Positions 35,761-43,761 of a stretch of DNA of 64,000 bases are shown here, in pieces. The DNA lies in contig NC_019973.1 of the NCBI RefSeq assembly GCF_000230995.2, positions 4,788,001 to 4,852,000 on the forward strand. Reading direction: 5' to 3'. The translations under genes and the position numbers were made by a program. The DNA comes from Mesorhizobium australicum WSM2073. GTDB lineage: Bacteria; Pseudomonadota; Alphaproteobacteria; Rhizobiales; Rhizobiaceae. Every line of letters starts with the position of its first letter. Positions within the stretch are counted from its first letter, which is position 1. The notes below the pieces were generated by a model. The model was not told where the DNA came from. It saw nothing but the letters and a program-made list of their open reading frames with translations, and made no database searches.

Positions 35761-35794
35761 TATTAGAACGAACTTATTAAAATTCGTGCAAACA
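35761..35794 (-). promoter_or_regulatory. Conserved upstream element of lipoprotein C
   Basis: TTAGA (35763-35767), TTATTAA (35774-35780) and AATTCGTGCAAAC on the plus strand, 106-139 bp upstream of the start. Corresponds to 30017-30054 at lipoprotein B, with a 3-base difference in spacing. Confidence 0.5.
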
Positions 35795-35975
35795 GCATAA
35801 TGAACACAGTCTTTCGGTGTTCGTTCGAATATGATGAAAATTCGATTGATTGGATCGGAGCCTGGCAGGGCGCGTGGGGTGCTTCGGCAAACGAAGCCTC
35901 CGCACCGGTGGCAACGACGGCGATCGGCGCTCAGGCTGGCAGAGTCGAAGGGCTGTTGCAGGTGTTAGGGGACGC

Positions 35976-37856
35976 TCAGCGCTGCGTTTCCCAACCTGGA
36001 TCGAAGTAGAAATTGCGGGCGCCGATTTCGCCCATGCCGGCGCCCGAAACTGGGAAAGCCATCTTGACGAGATGAACGGCGCCGGCACCCTGCTGCAGTC
36101 CGTAAATGCCCTCCAGGCCGCGGCCGTAAAAACCCGCGAGCGGAGCCGTTAAAGCCACGCCGGCGAGCGAAGCCTGCAAGACAAATTTGCCGATACTTGG
36201 CCGAAGGGAAATCTTGTTCTCGGTGACGTGCTTGGCAATGATCACGATGGTCAGCAGGCTATATAAAGCTGCATTGAACGCGGCGAACCAGTAAAAACCC
36301 GTGGCGCTCTGCGGATTTTGTACAAGGAGCACGGGCAACGACGCACCGACGGCAAGCGCCACATAGGGGATGACGACACGAACCGGCAGGAGATCCTTCG
36401 GGCCGCGGCCCTTCGGTGTGACGCGAAAATCGACAAACGATTTGGTCAGATAGTCGCGGACGGCCGACAGCGTGCCCGCCAGCACCCACGGCCAGCGCGC
36501 GAAGAAATGAAACAGCATGCCTTCCCAGCTGAGTGCCTTGGCCGTTACCGGTCGTGAGAGCGCGAACGCCTTCAACATCATCACCAAGACGATCGGCGTA
36601 ACCGAACTCGGCGCGTAGTGGAGAATGAAATCCAGATACGTCACATTGGCGAAGTTCCGGCCAGAAAACAGCGCGTAGATCGGCATGAGATACGTGGAGA
36701 GCGCGAGCAGTGCGAACAGCGGGTACCAAAGCTGGCAGAAAACGAACTGCAACCTCAATCGCAACCTCAGCTTGGAGAGATACATGGGCGAGTATTCGAG
36801 CAGGATGGTGGTCAGGCTCCTCGACCACTGGAATTCCTGAGTGACGAGGTCGGCGAAAGTCTGTGGGCCATCACCGTGCGCAATGGCGTCGATTGCATGC
36901 ACGCCGCGCCAGCCCCCCGCGTTGATCAGCATGGAGGTCGAGTGGTCTTCGGCCAGTTCTGGGCCAAGCCCGCCCGCCTGCTTCAATGCGGCGGTGCGCA
37001 CTGCATAGTGCGAGCCTATGCACAGTGGCGCTCCGACGCTCGTGTAGCCCGACTGCAGCAGGCCGTGCAGCATTCCCTCCACGAACAGTCGGCCGCGGGC
37101 CGACCAACTCTCGGCGGCATTGTTGTCGCAAATGCTCGGCGCCGAGACGTAGCCGACAGCGGGATCGGCGAAGGCCGCCAGCATCTCGCGCAGATAGGTC
37201 AGCGTCGGCACGTGATCGGCGTCCATCTGGGCGACGAAGTCGTAGCGTTCATAGCCGTAGTGATCATAGAAGAACGCGAGATTGCCTTCCTTGCAACGGG
37301 TTCGGCGCGGCCAGGTCTTGCGATGATAGTCTTCCCGGCCTCGCCGCGTCGAAATCTGGATGTTTCGCGCCTCGCACCATGCGATCGTCTCCTCGGAAGG
37401 GTCCTCGTCGGCAAGCCAGGTGTCGTGAGGATAATCCTGCGCAAGCATCGCCTCGAGCGTGCGCGCAACCACGAAAAACGGTTCGGATGGCGCTTTCGTC
37501 ACCACCATCGCCACCCTCGAACTCGCGGCGACCGTGTAAAATTTGGACGGCCTTTTCGACACAAGCACGAATAACAGGAAATACATCGGCATCAGCGTCA
37601 GCCAGGCCAGCACCGTCGTCGCGAAGGCGTATGGCCCGATGTACTCGACATGCTCGGGCCTTAGCCACCAGATCCAGAAAAAACCGAGCGTGACGAACCA
37701 GAATGCCAGCGCCAGCCTCAGGATCCATTGCTGAGCGGCAGACAGGACGGGAACCAGAAAAGGGCCCTTCTGCGCCGCCTTGGCCAGAGCCGCCCGAGAC
37801 CGGCGTTTCGGCCTGTTCTTACCGCTGATGGTCGCTACGTCCGCGGAAACACTCAT
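35976..37856 (-). CDS. Processive GT2 glycan synthase (cellulose-synthase-like)
   Basis: A 626-residue membrane enzyme: two N-terminal TM helices (about 45-100), a cytosolic GT-A domain and five to six C-terminal helices. Catalytic features: WLADEDPSE (Asp150), the DxD in MDADH (Asp212, Asp214), LAEDHST (Asp304, the catalytic-base position) and QEFQWSRS (340-347), a variant of Q-x2-R-W. This marks a processive beta-glycan synthase that also moves the chain out. No PilZ domain or bcsB is seen. It is divergent from a secreted GH26-like hydrolase, and its promoter carries the shared module. The polymer is unknown. Confidence 0.85.
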   Translation of the reverse strand: MSVSADVATISGKNRPKRRSRAALAKAAQKGPFLVPVLSAAQQWILRLALAFWFVTLGFFWIWWLRPEHVEYIGPYAFATTVLAWLTLMPMYFLLFVLVSKRPSKFYTVAASSRVAMVVTKAPSEPFFVVARTLEAMLAQDYPHDTWLADEDPSEETIAWCEARNIQISTRRGREDYHRKTWPRRTRCKEGNLAFFYDHYGYERYDFVAQMDADHVPTLTYLREMLAAFADPAVGYVSAPSICDNNAAESWSARGRLFVEGMLHGLLQSGYTSVGAPLCIGSHYAVRTAALKQAGGLGPELAEDHSTSMLINAGGWRGVHAIDAIAHGDGPQTFADLVTQEFQWSRSLTTILLEYSPMYLSKLRLRLRLQFVFCQLWYPLFALLALSTYLMPIYALFSGRNFANVTYLDFILHYAPSSVTPIVLVMMLKAFALSRPVTAKALSWEGMLFHFFARWPWVLAGTLSAVRDYLTKSFVDFRVTPKGRGPKDLLPVRVVIPYVALAVGASLPVLLVQNPQSATGFYWFAAFNAALYSLLTIVIIAKHVTENKISLRPSIGKFVLQASLAGVALTAPLAGFYGRGLEGIYGLQQGAGAVHLVKMAFPVSGAGMGEIGARNFYFDPGWETQR

Positions 37857-37943
37857 AAACGTACCGCCGCCACTCTAAGCGTCAGCCGAAGACGGCCGAC
37901 AACCTTCAACCCCGGCGCCAGAATCCATCGCAAATTTATTAGA
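37857..37943. other. Leader of the GT2 synthase gene
   Basis: Gap to the promoter module. The whole synthase-GH26 gap (37857-38470, 614 bp) has no gene and holds two outward-facing copies of the module. Confidence 0.5.
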
Positions 37944-37992
37944 GTCAACTAAATTAAGAGCTTCTTAACTATGCTTCTTGGGAACTGGTTAA
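37944..37992 (-). promoter_or_regulatory. Shared glycan-locus promoter module (GT2 copy)
   Basis: On the minus strand: TTAACCA (37992-37986), AGTTAAG (37971-37965) and TTGACT (37949-37944), with offsets 0, 21 and 43, identical to the uxs copy. The 14-base string TAATTTAGTTGACT is shared exactly. TTGACT lies 88 bases before the start codon. Confidence 0.68.
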
Positions 37993-38130
37993 CCTAGCGC
38001 CTTTGAAGCGCCGGGCCGATCCGGCGGTCGCGTGCGCCCGACCAGCGCTGGACAGGCAAGCCGGACGTTTTGCGTTGAGGAATTCACCGAGAGGGGGATG
38101 GTCCCCATGTCTGGATGAGGACAAGCAGCG

Positions 38131-38181
38131 TTAACCACGTTGCGAGCGCCAAGGTTAAGCAACCGTTAATTGTGCTTGACT
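38131..38181 (+). promoter_or_regulatory. Shared glycan-locus promoter module (GH26 copy)
   Basis: TTAACCA (38131), GGTTAAG (38153) and TTGACT (38176), with offsets 0, 22 and 45. This is the most divergent of the three copies, lacking the AATTTAG word but keeping TTAATTG before TTGACT. It is 290 bases from the start codon, so a long leader is predicted. Confidence 0.55.
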
Positions 38182-38470
38182 CTTGGCCCCGACCGGCTCT
38201 TAAATTAGCTAGGGATGATATATCGGGATGTTGACGCGAATTTGTGAGTATCGCGGCGAACTTTCTCTCTGAAGCTCTTCAGTATCGGAGCCTTGAGGGA
38301 TAATTTTGGGTGGGTCCGTGCAAAGTTCGCACACTCGCCAATGGTCGCTCCGAAATCCCGCAGATTACGCCAATAGAGCCGATGGGTGTTGGATGGGCGT
38401 GTCGATCAGGCATCGACGCGCCGGGCGAAGCCTTGGCTTTCGTAGGAAGTCGGGCCTTGGGAGGCAAACA

Positions 38471-39394
38471 ATGAAACGCTCCGCAGCAAATGCGCTTGTA
38501 GTCACGCTGGTTTTGGGCGGAAGCGCCGCGTTCCCCACGGCGGGAGGCGCCGGCTCCGTCCCCGTGACGGACCCCGTTCAGACGAGCAGCGCCGCGTCGG
38601 CATTCGGGTCGTACGATCCGTATGGCGATTTCACCAATGACAAGACCGCCAGCATCGAGGAACTGTTCCTGCCTTGGGAAGACGTCGATTTATCGACGCT
38701 GCCTCTGGCCGATGCTTATGCCCAGCAGCGCGGGCGCTCGCTGTTGATCACGATCGAGCCGTGGACCTGGTCGAAGGACTGGCGCATCACCCCGCCCGAG
38801 CTGCGAGACGGCATATTGGGCGGCAGATATGATGCCAATATGCAGGCGATCTGCGGCTTGGTGGGACAGATGAAAAGCCCGGTGACCATTCGCTGGGCGC
38901 AAGAAATGGAAGACAAGAACGGTCGCTTCACCTGGGCCAACTGGGCACCGAAGGACTGGATTTCCGCCTACAAGCGCGAAGTCGATATCTGCCGCAAGGC
39001 CGCCCCCACGGCCAAATATATGTGGTCGCCCAAAGGCGATGAAGGCTTGGAAAAATACTACCCTGGTGACGACTATGTCGACGTGATCGGCCTGTCGGTG
39101 TTCGGCCTGCAGAAAAAGGACAACGACGAGGCCGGTCACGACCGTACGTTCGCCGAGTTGCTGAAGCCAGGCTATGATCGCGTTGCGGGGTTCAACAAGC
39201 CGATCGTGGTGGCGGAACTCGGCTATGTCGGCAAGCAGGACTATGTTTCGAAGTGGCAGGACGATTCTCGCAAGTCCTATGCGGAGTTCCCGGCGCTGAC
39301 TTCAGTTGTCTACTTCAACCAGAAGGAAGTGTGGCCGTGGCTGGGGGGCTATGGTCTGCCCGACTGGAGGGTGACCCAGCACGTCCTGCCGTAG
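38471..39394 (+). CDS. Secreted GH26-like glycoside hydrolase
   Basis: A 307-residue exported protein (hydrophobic signal about 6-27). The TIM-barrel pair of acids fits GH26: Glu145 in IRWAQEM (acid/base) and Glu249 in PIVVAELG (nucleophile). WANWAPKDWISAYKREVDICRKAAP and DYVDVIGLSVFG are also GH26-like. Family members cut beta-mannan, mixed-linkage glucan or xylan. GGAGG precedes the ATG at 38471. Divergent from the processive GT2, it probably trims or releases that polymer (inference). Confidence 0.82.
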   Translation: MKRSAANALVVTLVLGGSAAFPTAGGAGSVPVTDPVQTSSAASAFGSYDPYGDFTNDKTASIEELFLPWEDVDLSTLPLADAYAQQRGRSLLITIEPWTWSKDWRITPPELRDGILGGRYDANMQAICGLVGQMKSPVTIRWAQEMEDKNGRFTWANWAPKDWISAYKREVDICRKAAPTAKYMWSPKGDEGLEKYYPGDDYVDVIGLSVFGLQKKDNDEAGHDRTFAELLKPGYDRVAGFNKPIVVAELGYVGKQDYVSKWQDDSRKSYAEFPALTSVVYFNQKEVWPWLGGYGLPDWRVTQHVLP

Positions 39395-39455
39395 ACGCGT
39401 CGTCCCGATGCGTCCCGACACGATCGGGATGGATCTCCATCTTTCTGTTTGTTTG

Positions 39456-39489
39456 CCATCCATGCCGAACCAGCGTTTCGGCATGATGG
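39456..39489 (+). other. Hairpin between GH26 and DUF995 genes
   Basis: CATGCCGAA (39461-39469) / TTCGGCATG (39477-39485), 7-base loop, extended by CCAT/ATGG across a one-base bulge. No T run. It ends 26 bases before the GGAG of the next gene. Could separate the two genes' expression or stabilise the GH26 message. Confidence 0.5.
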
Positions 39490-39525
39490 TGAGGCGTGGC
39501 GTGAATCAGTCCGTGGAGTAGTTCC

Positions 39526-40044
39526 GTGAAACGAGTGCTGGGTAATTGTCTTGGAGCGGCATTCGCCTGCTCCGTTCTTGTTCTTGCCTTACAGGTCCCC
39601 GCGACAGCCAAGACAGCGGCCAAAATCGCCGAGCAGGCGCAAAAGGGCGCCGTGGTGCCCGACGAAGGCGTCTACCAGATCTATCAGAACCGTTCGTGGA
39701 TGTGGGGCAATCACGGGGCCGCGTTCTTTGCCGTCAGGCAGCGGCAATTTAACGCCTGGTCGACGGAAAAGGGCCAGCCGGGCTATGGCGACGGGATATG
39801 GTTCATCCCCGGCGGCGGCAAGTTGTGCTACCGCGCGCAATGGCACGGCTCCTGGGGCGTGAAGGGCTCAATGACCTGCTTCGAGCATCGCCAGACCGGC
39901 AAGGCGATCTACAAGCGCAAGTCGCCTGATGGCGAGTGGTACGTTTTCAGGAGTTCGCATCGGAACCGGTCGGACGAGTCCGCGAAATTGAAATACGGCG
40001 ACTACGTCACCAGGAAACAGACACGGATCAAGGCAAGGCTTTAG
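39526..40044 (+). CDS. Exported DUF995-like protein (copy 2)
   Basis: A 172-residue protein with a signal peptide (about 1-28, ending PATAK). Domain boxes WMWGNHGAAFF, GDGIWFIPGGGKLC, SMTCFEHR and SPDGEWYVFRS match copy 1 at 30372. The start is GTG at 39526 with GGAG seven bases upstream. It lies downstream of the GH26 gene on the same strand and may be cotranscribed. Family name recalled, function unknown. Confidence 0.78.
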   Translation: MKRVLGNCLGAAFACSVLVLALQVPATAKTAAKIAEQAQKGAVVPDEGVYQIYQNRSWMWGNHGAAFFAVRQRQFNAWSTEKGQPGYGDGIWFIPGGGKLCYRAQWHGSWGVKGSMTCFEHRQTGKAIYKRKSPDGEWYVFRSSHRNRSDESAKLKYGDYVTRKQTRIKARL

Positions 40045-40117
40045 AACCGTCCTCCGCGAAAGCCGCCGGGCTGGAGTTGTTCATCGTTCCAGGCGAACGT
40101 CGAACTGCTCTTCGTTC

Positions 40118-40190
40118 TAGCGCAATTCGCCAGGCAAGGCGCTGCGCGCTTTTCCCGGGATAGGTCCACACTTTCCGTGGAATTGCTCTA
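40118..40190. repeat. Palindromic intergenic repeat (AGCAATTC type)
   Basis: Outer arms TAGCGCAATTC (40118-40128) and GAATTGCTCTA (40180-40190) match at 10 of 11 positions and enclose CGCGCTTTTCCCGGG and CACACTTTCCG words. This resembles a frequent rhizobial repeat (recalled). Its right arm contains the holC stop codon. Confidence 0.6.
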
Positions 40191-40637
40191 CGCCTTGCGC
40201 TCCCAGCGGCGGTCCGCGGCTTGCTGCCAGTAGGTCACGGCGTGGCCGGCGTCCTTCATCGTCTTCCAATGCGCCCGGGCCATCTCGACCTGGGCCGCGT
40301 CATGGCCGTCGAACAGGAACACCGCACGCTCATAGCCGCCGAGGTCGGGCGGAGCCGCGCCGTCTACGAGGAACCTGATCTTGGCTTGGTTGGGATTGCC
40401 CTCGCCGGTGGTCAACAGGATTGGCTGTTCACCGGGATAAGCTTCGCGATCGGTCGCGTGCGCCAGGAAAGAATCGTCGCGGAAAGTCCACAGATGCTGG
40501 TCGAGCGCGTCGCGCCGCTCCTCGGTGCCGGTCTGCACCACGGCGCGCCAGCCGCGATCGATGCTGCGCTCGAGCAGGCCCGGCAGCGCATCCTCCAGCG
40601 TCGATTCGGTCAGATGGTAGAACAGCACATCGGCCAT
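40188..40637 (-). CDS. holC: DNA polymerase III chi subunit
   Basis: A 149-residue clamp-loader accessory. Family hallmarks: MADVLFYHLTESTLEDALPGLLERS start, GWRAVVQTGTEERRDALDQHLWTF, and GYERAVFLFDGHD with AHWKTMKDAGH near the end. It lies 9 bp after pepA, the usual neighbour in alphaproteobacteria. Confidence 0.93.
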   Translation of the reverse strand: MADVLFYHLTESTLEDALPGLLERSIDRGWRAVVQTGTEERRDALDQHLWTFRDDSFLAHATDREAYPGEQPILLTTGEGNPNQAKIRFLVDGAAPPDLGGYERAVFLFDGHDAAQVEMARAHWKTMKDAGHAVTYWQQAADRRWERKA

Positions 40638-40646
40638 GGACGAACG

Positions 40647-42194
40647 TCAGCTCTCGTAGTGATCACGCACCAGCCGGTCCAGCAGCCGAACGCCGAAACC
40701 CGAACCCCAGGACTGGTTGATCTCGTTCAACGGCGAGCCCATCGCGGTCCCGGCAATATCGAGATGCGCCCAGGGCGTGTCCTTGACGAAGCGCTGCAGG
40801 AACTGCGCGGCAATGATCGCGCCGCCGTAGCGGCCGCCGATGTTCTTCATGTCGGCGTTCTTGGAATCGATCAGCTTGTCGTATTCGGCGCCGAGCGGCA
40901 TGCGCCACAGCCGTTCCTGCGTTGACTGTCCGGCCGCGGTCAGCCTTTGCGCCAGTTCGTCGTCGTTGGAGAACAGGCCGGCATAATGCAGGCCGAGCGC
41001 AACCATGATGGCGCCGGTCAGCGTTGCCAGGTTGACCATGAATTTCGGCTGGAAGCGGTCGTTGCAGTACCACAGCGCGTCGGCCAGAACGAGGCGCCCC
41101 TCCGCGTCGGTGTTGAGCACCTCGATGGTCTGTCCGGACATGGAGGTGACGATGTCGCCGGGGCGCTGGGCATGACCGTCGACCGCGTTTTCGACAAGAC
41201 CGATGATGCCGACGACATTGGCCTTGGCTTTGCGCGCGGCAAGCGCATGCATCAACCCGGTCACGGCGGCGGCCCCGCCCATGTCGCCCTTCATGTCCTC
41301 CATGCCCGAGGCCGGCTTGATCGAATTGCCGCCGGTGTCGAATGTGACACCCTTGCCGACGAAGGCGACGGGCCTGTCCTTCGGCTTGCCGCCGTTCCAC
41401 TGCATGACCGCCATGCGGGCGCCCCGGGGCGAGCCTTGCGCGACGCCGAGCAGCGAACCCATGCCGAGCTTCTTCATCTCCTTCTCGGTCAGGATCTCGA
41501 CGTTGACGCCGAGTGCCTCGAGTTCCTTGGCGCGGGCGGCGAACTCGACAGGTCCCAGCACGTTTGCCGGTTCGTTGACGAGATCGCGCGCCAGAAGCAC
41601 ACCGTCGATCACCGCCTCGGCATCGGCGAAAGCTTTCTTGGCGCCTGCGGGGTCGGCGGTATGGATGGTCACCTTGACCGGCTTTTTCGGATCGGGCTTA
41701 CCGTTCCCTTGGCCACCCCCCTGGCCGCCTCCTTGGCCGTCGTCCTTATCCTTCCTGGTCTTGTACTTGTCGAAGGAATAGCTGCGCAAAAGAATGCCCG
41801 CCGCGAGGTTCGCGGCATCCTTGCCATCGGGCGAAGCGCCGGCCAGGTCGAGCACCACGGCCACGTCGGTTGCCTTGCGCAGCGATGCCGCAATGGTGCC
41901 GCCGAGCTTCAGCCAGGCATATTCGTCGAGCCCCGCGACCTTGCCGGCGCCGATCGCGACCAACCTGTCGAGCGACGTCGTTTCCGGCGCCAGGATTTCG
42001 ACGATGCCGGCGAGCTTGCCGGTAAACTCGGCGATCGGGAAAGCCCGATCCAGCGTCTTGCCCGGATCGTAAGCCCTGGCCGCATCGCTCAGGCCGCCAC
42101 TATCCGCCGACAGCACGAAGACCGTGCCCTTCCTGCTCGCCGCCGCCTGGGGCGCGGCGAATTTCGCAAAGGCGATCGACGGTCTCGGGTTCAT
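40647..42194 (-). CDS. pepA: Leucyl aminopeptidase
   Basis: A 515-residue M17 metallopeptidase. The C-terminal catalytic domain has [26 protein letters not shown] and the signature [14 protein letters not shown] with the two-zinc ligands and Arg. A Gly/Gln repeat insert ([13 protein letters not shown], about residues 160-172) sits in the linker between N- and C-domains and is unusual. The ATG at 42194 follows AGGAC; a longer frame is rejected. Operon with holC. Confidence 0.93.
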   Translation of the reverse strand: MNPRPSIAFAKFAAPQAAASRKGTVFVLSADSGGLSDAARAYDPGKTLDRAFPIAEFTGKLAGIVEILAPETTSLDRLVAIGAGKVAGLDEYAWLKLGGTIAASLRKATDVAVVLDLAGASPDGKDAANLAAGILLRSYSFDKYKTRKDKDDGQGGGQGGGQGNGKPDPKKPVKVTIHTADPAGAKKAFADAEAVIDGVLLARDLVNEPANVLGPVEFAARAKELEALGVNVEILTEKEMKKLGMGSLLGVAQGSPRGARMAVMQWNGGKPKDRPVAFVGKGVTFDTGGNSIKPASGMEDMKGDMGGAAAVTGLMHALAARKAKANVVGIIGLVENAVDGHAQRPGDIVTSMSGQTIEVLNTDAEGRLVLADALWYCNDRFQPKFMVNLATLTGAIMVALGLHYAGLFSNDDELAQRLTAAGQSTQERLWRMPLGAEYDKLIDSKNADMKNIGGRYGGAIIAAQFLQRFVKDTPWAHLDIAGTAMGSPLNEINQSWGSGFGVRLLDRLVRDHYES

Positions 42195-42558
42195 CATGTC
42201 CTGCTTTCGGGGATTGGGCGACTTTGCGCGAAGCGGTGTGAAGTGATCCGCGACATTTGGTCGTTTTCCGGCATTTGGCAAGACTTTGCCAAAATGGCTG
42301 CCCATATGAGACGTGGAATCGAAGGCGATTCGTCGCGGCACGGCCCCGCTTCATGCCGCAACCTGTTGTTAACCATCGATGTTCGTCCTTTCTTATCCAT
42401 TGCCGCCGACACTCCGATCCGCTGCGGCACGCGACGTGGGACGGGAACCAGATCGCCTGCCTGATGCAGCCCAACGGAGCCAGTTGTGCGGGCGTCGCCG
42501 GACAGCTACCCTTAGCGTGGTGGCATGATGCCGTTCGAGAAAATCGAGTAAAGCCTTC
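42195..42558. promoter_or_regulatory. Divergent promoter region pepA / lptF
   Basis: A 364-bp gap without a gene, holding the two back-to-back promoters of the pepA-holC and lpt operons. No clear operator recognised. Confidence 0.45.
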
Positions 42559-43761
42559 ATGAAGGTCATTGAACGCTACATCATGCGGCGCACTTTCGTT
42601 GTCTTCATCGCAGCGCTGGTCTGGACGCTGGCCATCGTGTGGACGACGCAGGTGCTGGCCAAGATCAATCTGGTCACGGACAGCGGCCAGTCGGCCTTGA
42701 CCTTCTTCGAGGTCGCGTCTCTCATTCTCCCTTCTATCGTTCCGATCGTCGTGCCTTTCGCGCTCGTGGTGGCGGTCGCGCAGACACTCAGCGTGATGAA
42801 TTCGGATTCGGAACTCGCGGTGGTCAATGCATCGGGTGCCTCGCGCTGGACCATCGTGCGGCCGATCATGCTGCTGGCGCTGGCCGCCAGCGTCTTTTCA
42901 TTCGCCGTGGACAACGGCATCGACCCCTATGCACGACAGAAGAACCGCGCCCTGGTGGCGGAGTCGCGCGCCGACCTTTTGTCGCTGATCATTCAGGAAG
43001 GCACCTTCCGCAAGATCGAGGAAGGACTGTTCCTGCAGATTGGCGAGCGGCTTCCCGACAACCGGCTGGGTGGCATCTTCGTCGCCGATTCCCGTGAGGA
43101 AGGCGTCAATCTCGTCTATTATGCCAAGACCGGCAGCATCATCGAGCGGGGCGGCGAAAAGGTGCTGATGATGAACGACGGCGTCATCCATCGCAAGACG
43201 CTGACAGGCGACCTCAGTGTCATCCGGTTCACGTCCTATGCCTTCGACATGTCGGCCTTCATGTCGGCGGCCAACCAGGTGACGCTCCTGCCAAAAGACC
43301 AGACCACCCAGTACCTGCTCAATCCAAGCCCCAACGACAAGAACTACCAGCAAAGTCCGCAGGAGTACCGGGCGGAGATCGACCAGCGGTTTTCGGAATG
43401 GACATACTCCATGGTTTTCGCACTGATCGCGCTCGCGGTCGCGGGAGACGCGCGTTCGCATCGCGAGGCGCGCGTCAATCCGCTGATCACCGCCATCGCG
43501 ATATCGCTGTTCGTACGCTGGCTGGGATTCTTCGCCGCAAGCAAGGCCGACGAGGTCCCGCAATATTCCTATGTGGTCTATGGCATACCGATCGCGGCTT
43601 CCGCGGTGGCGATCTGGTTCATTGTGTCGAACCGGACCATGGAACTGCCGGTTGCCTGGGCGGACTGGATGACAAACCTGGCCAGCCGCATCGGTGACGG
43701 GTGGAATGCCCTCAAGTCTCGTTTGTCCAGGCGCGACACCTCGGGCCAGGGAGTCGGCTGA
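42559..43761 (+). CDS. lptF: LPS export ABC transporter permease LptF
   Basis: A 400-residue inner-membrane permease of the LptB2FG complex that extracts LPS. N-terminal MKVIERYIMRRTF and three TM helices, a periplasmic jellyroll domain (about 130-270), then three TM helices. First gene of lptF-lptG-lptD-surA-pdxA-rsmA. Overlaps lptG by one base. Confidence 0.95.
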   Translation: MKVIERYIMRRTFVVFIAALVWTLAIVWTTQVLAKINLVTDSGQSALTFFEVASLILPSIVPIVVPFALVVAVAQTLSVMNSDSELAVVNASGASRWTIVRPIMLLALAASVFSFAVDNGIDPYARQKNRALVAESRADLLSLIIQEGTFRKIEEGLFLQIGERLPDNRLGGIFVADSREEGVNLVYYAKTGSIIERGGEKVLMMNDGVIHRKTLTGDLSVIRFTSYAFDMSAFMSAANQVTLLPKDQTTQYLLNPSPNDKNYQQSPQEYRAEIDQRFSEWTYSMVFALIALAVAGDARSHREARVNPLITAIAISLFVRWLGFFAASKADEVPQYSYVVYGIPIAASAVAIWFIVSNRTMELPVAWADWMTNLASRIGDGWNALKSRLSRRDTSGQGVG

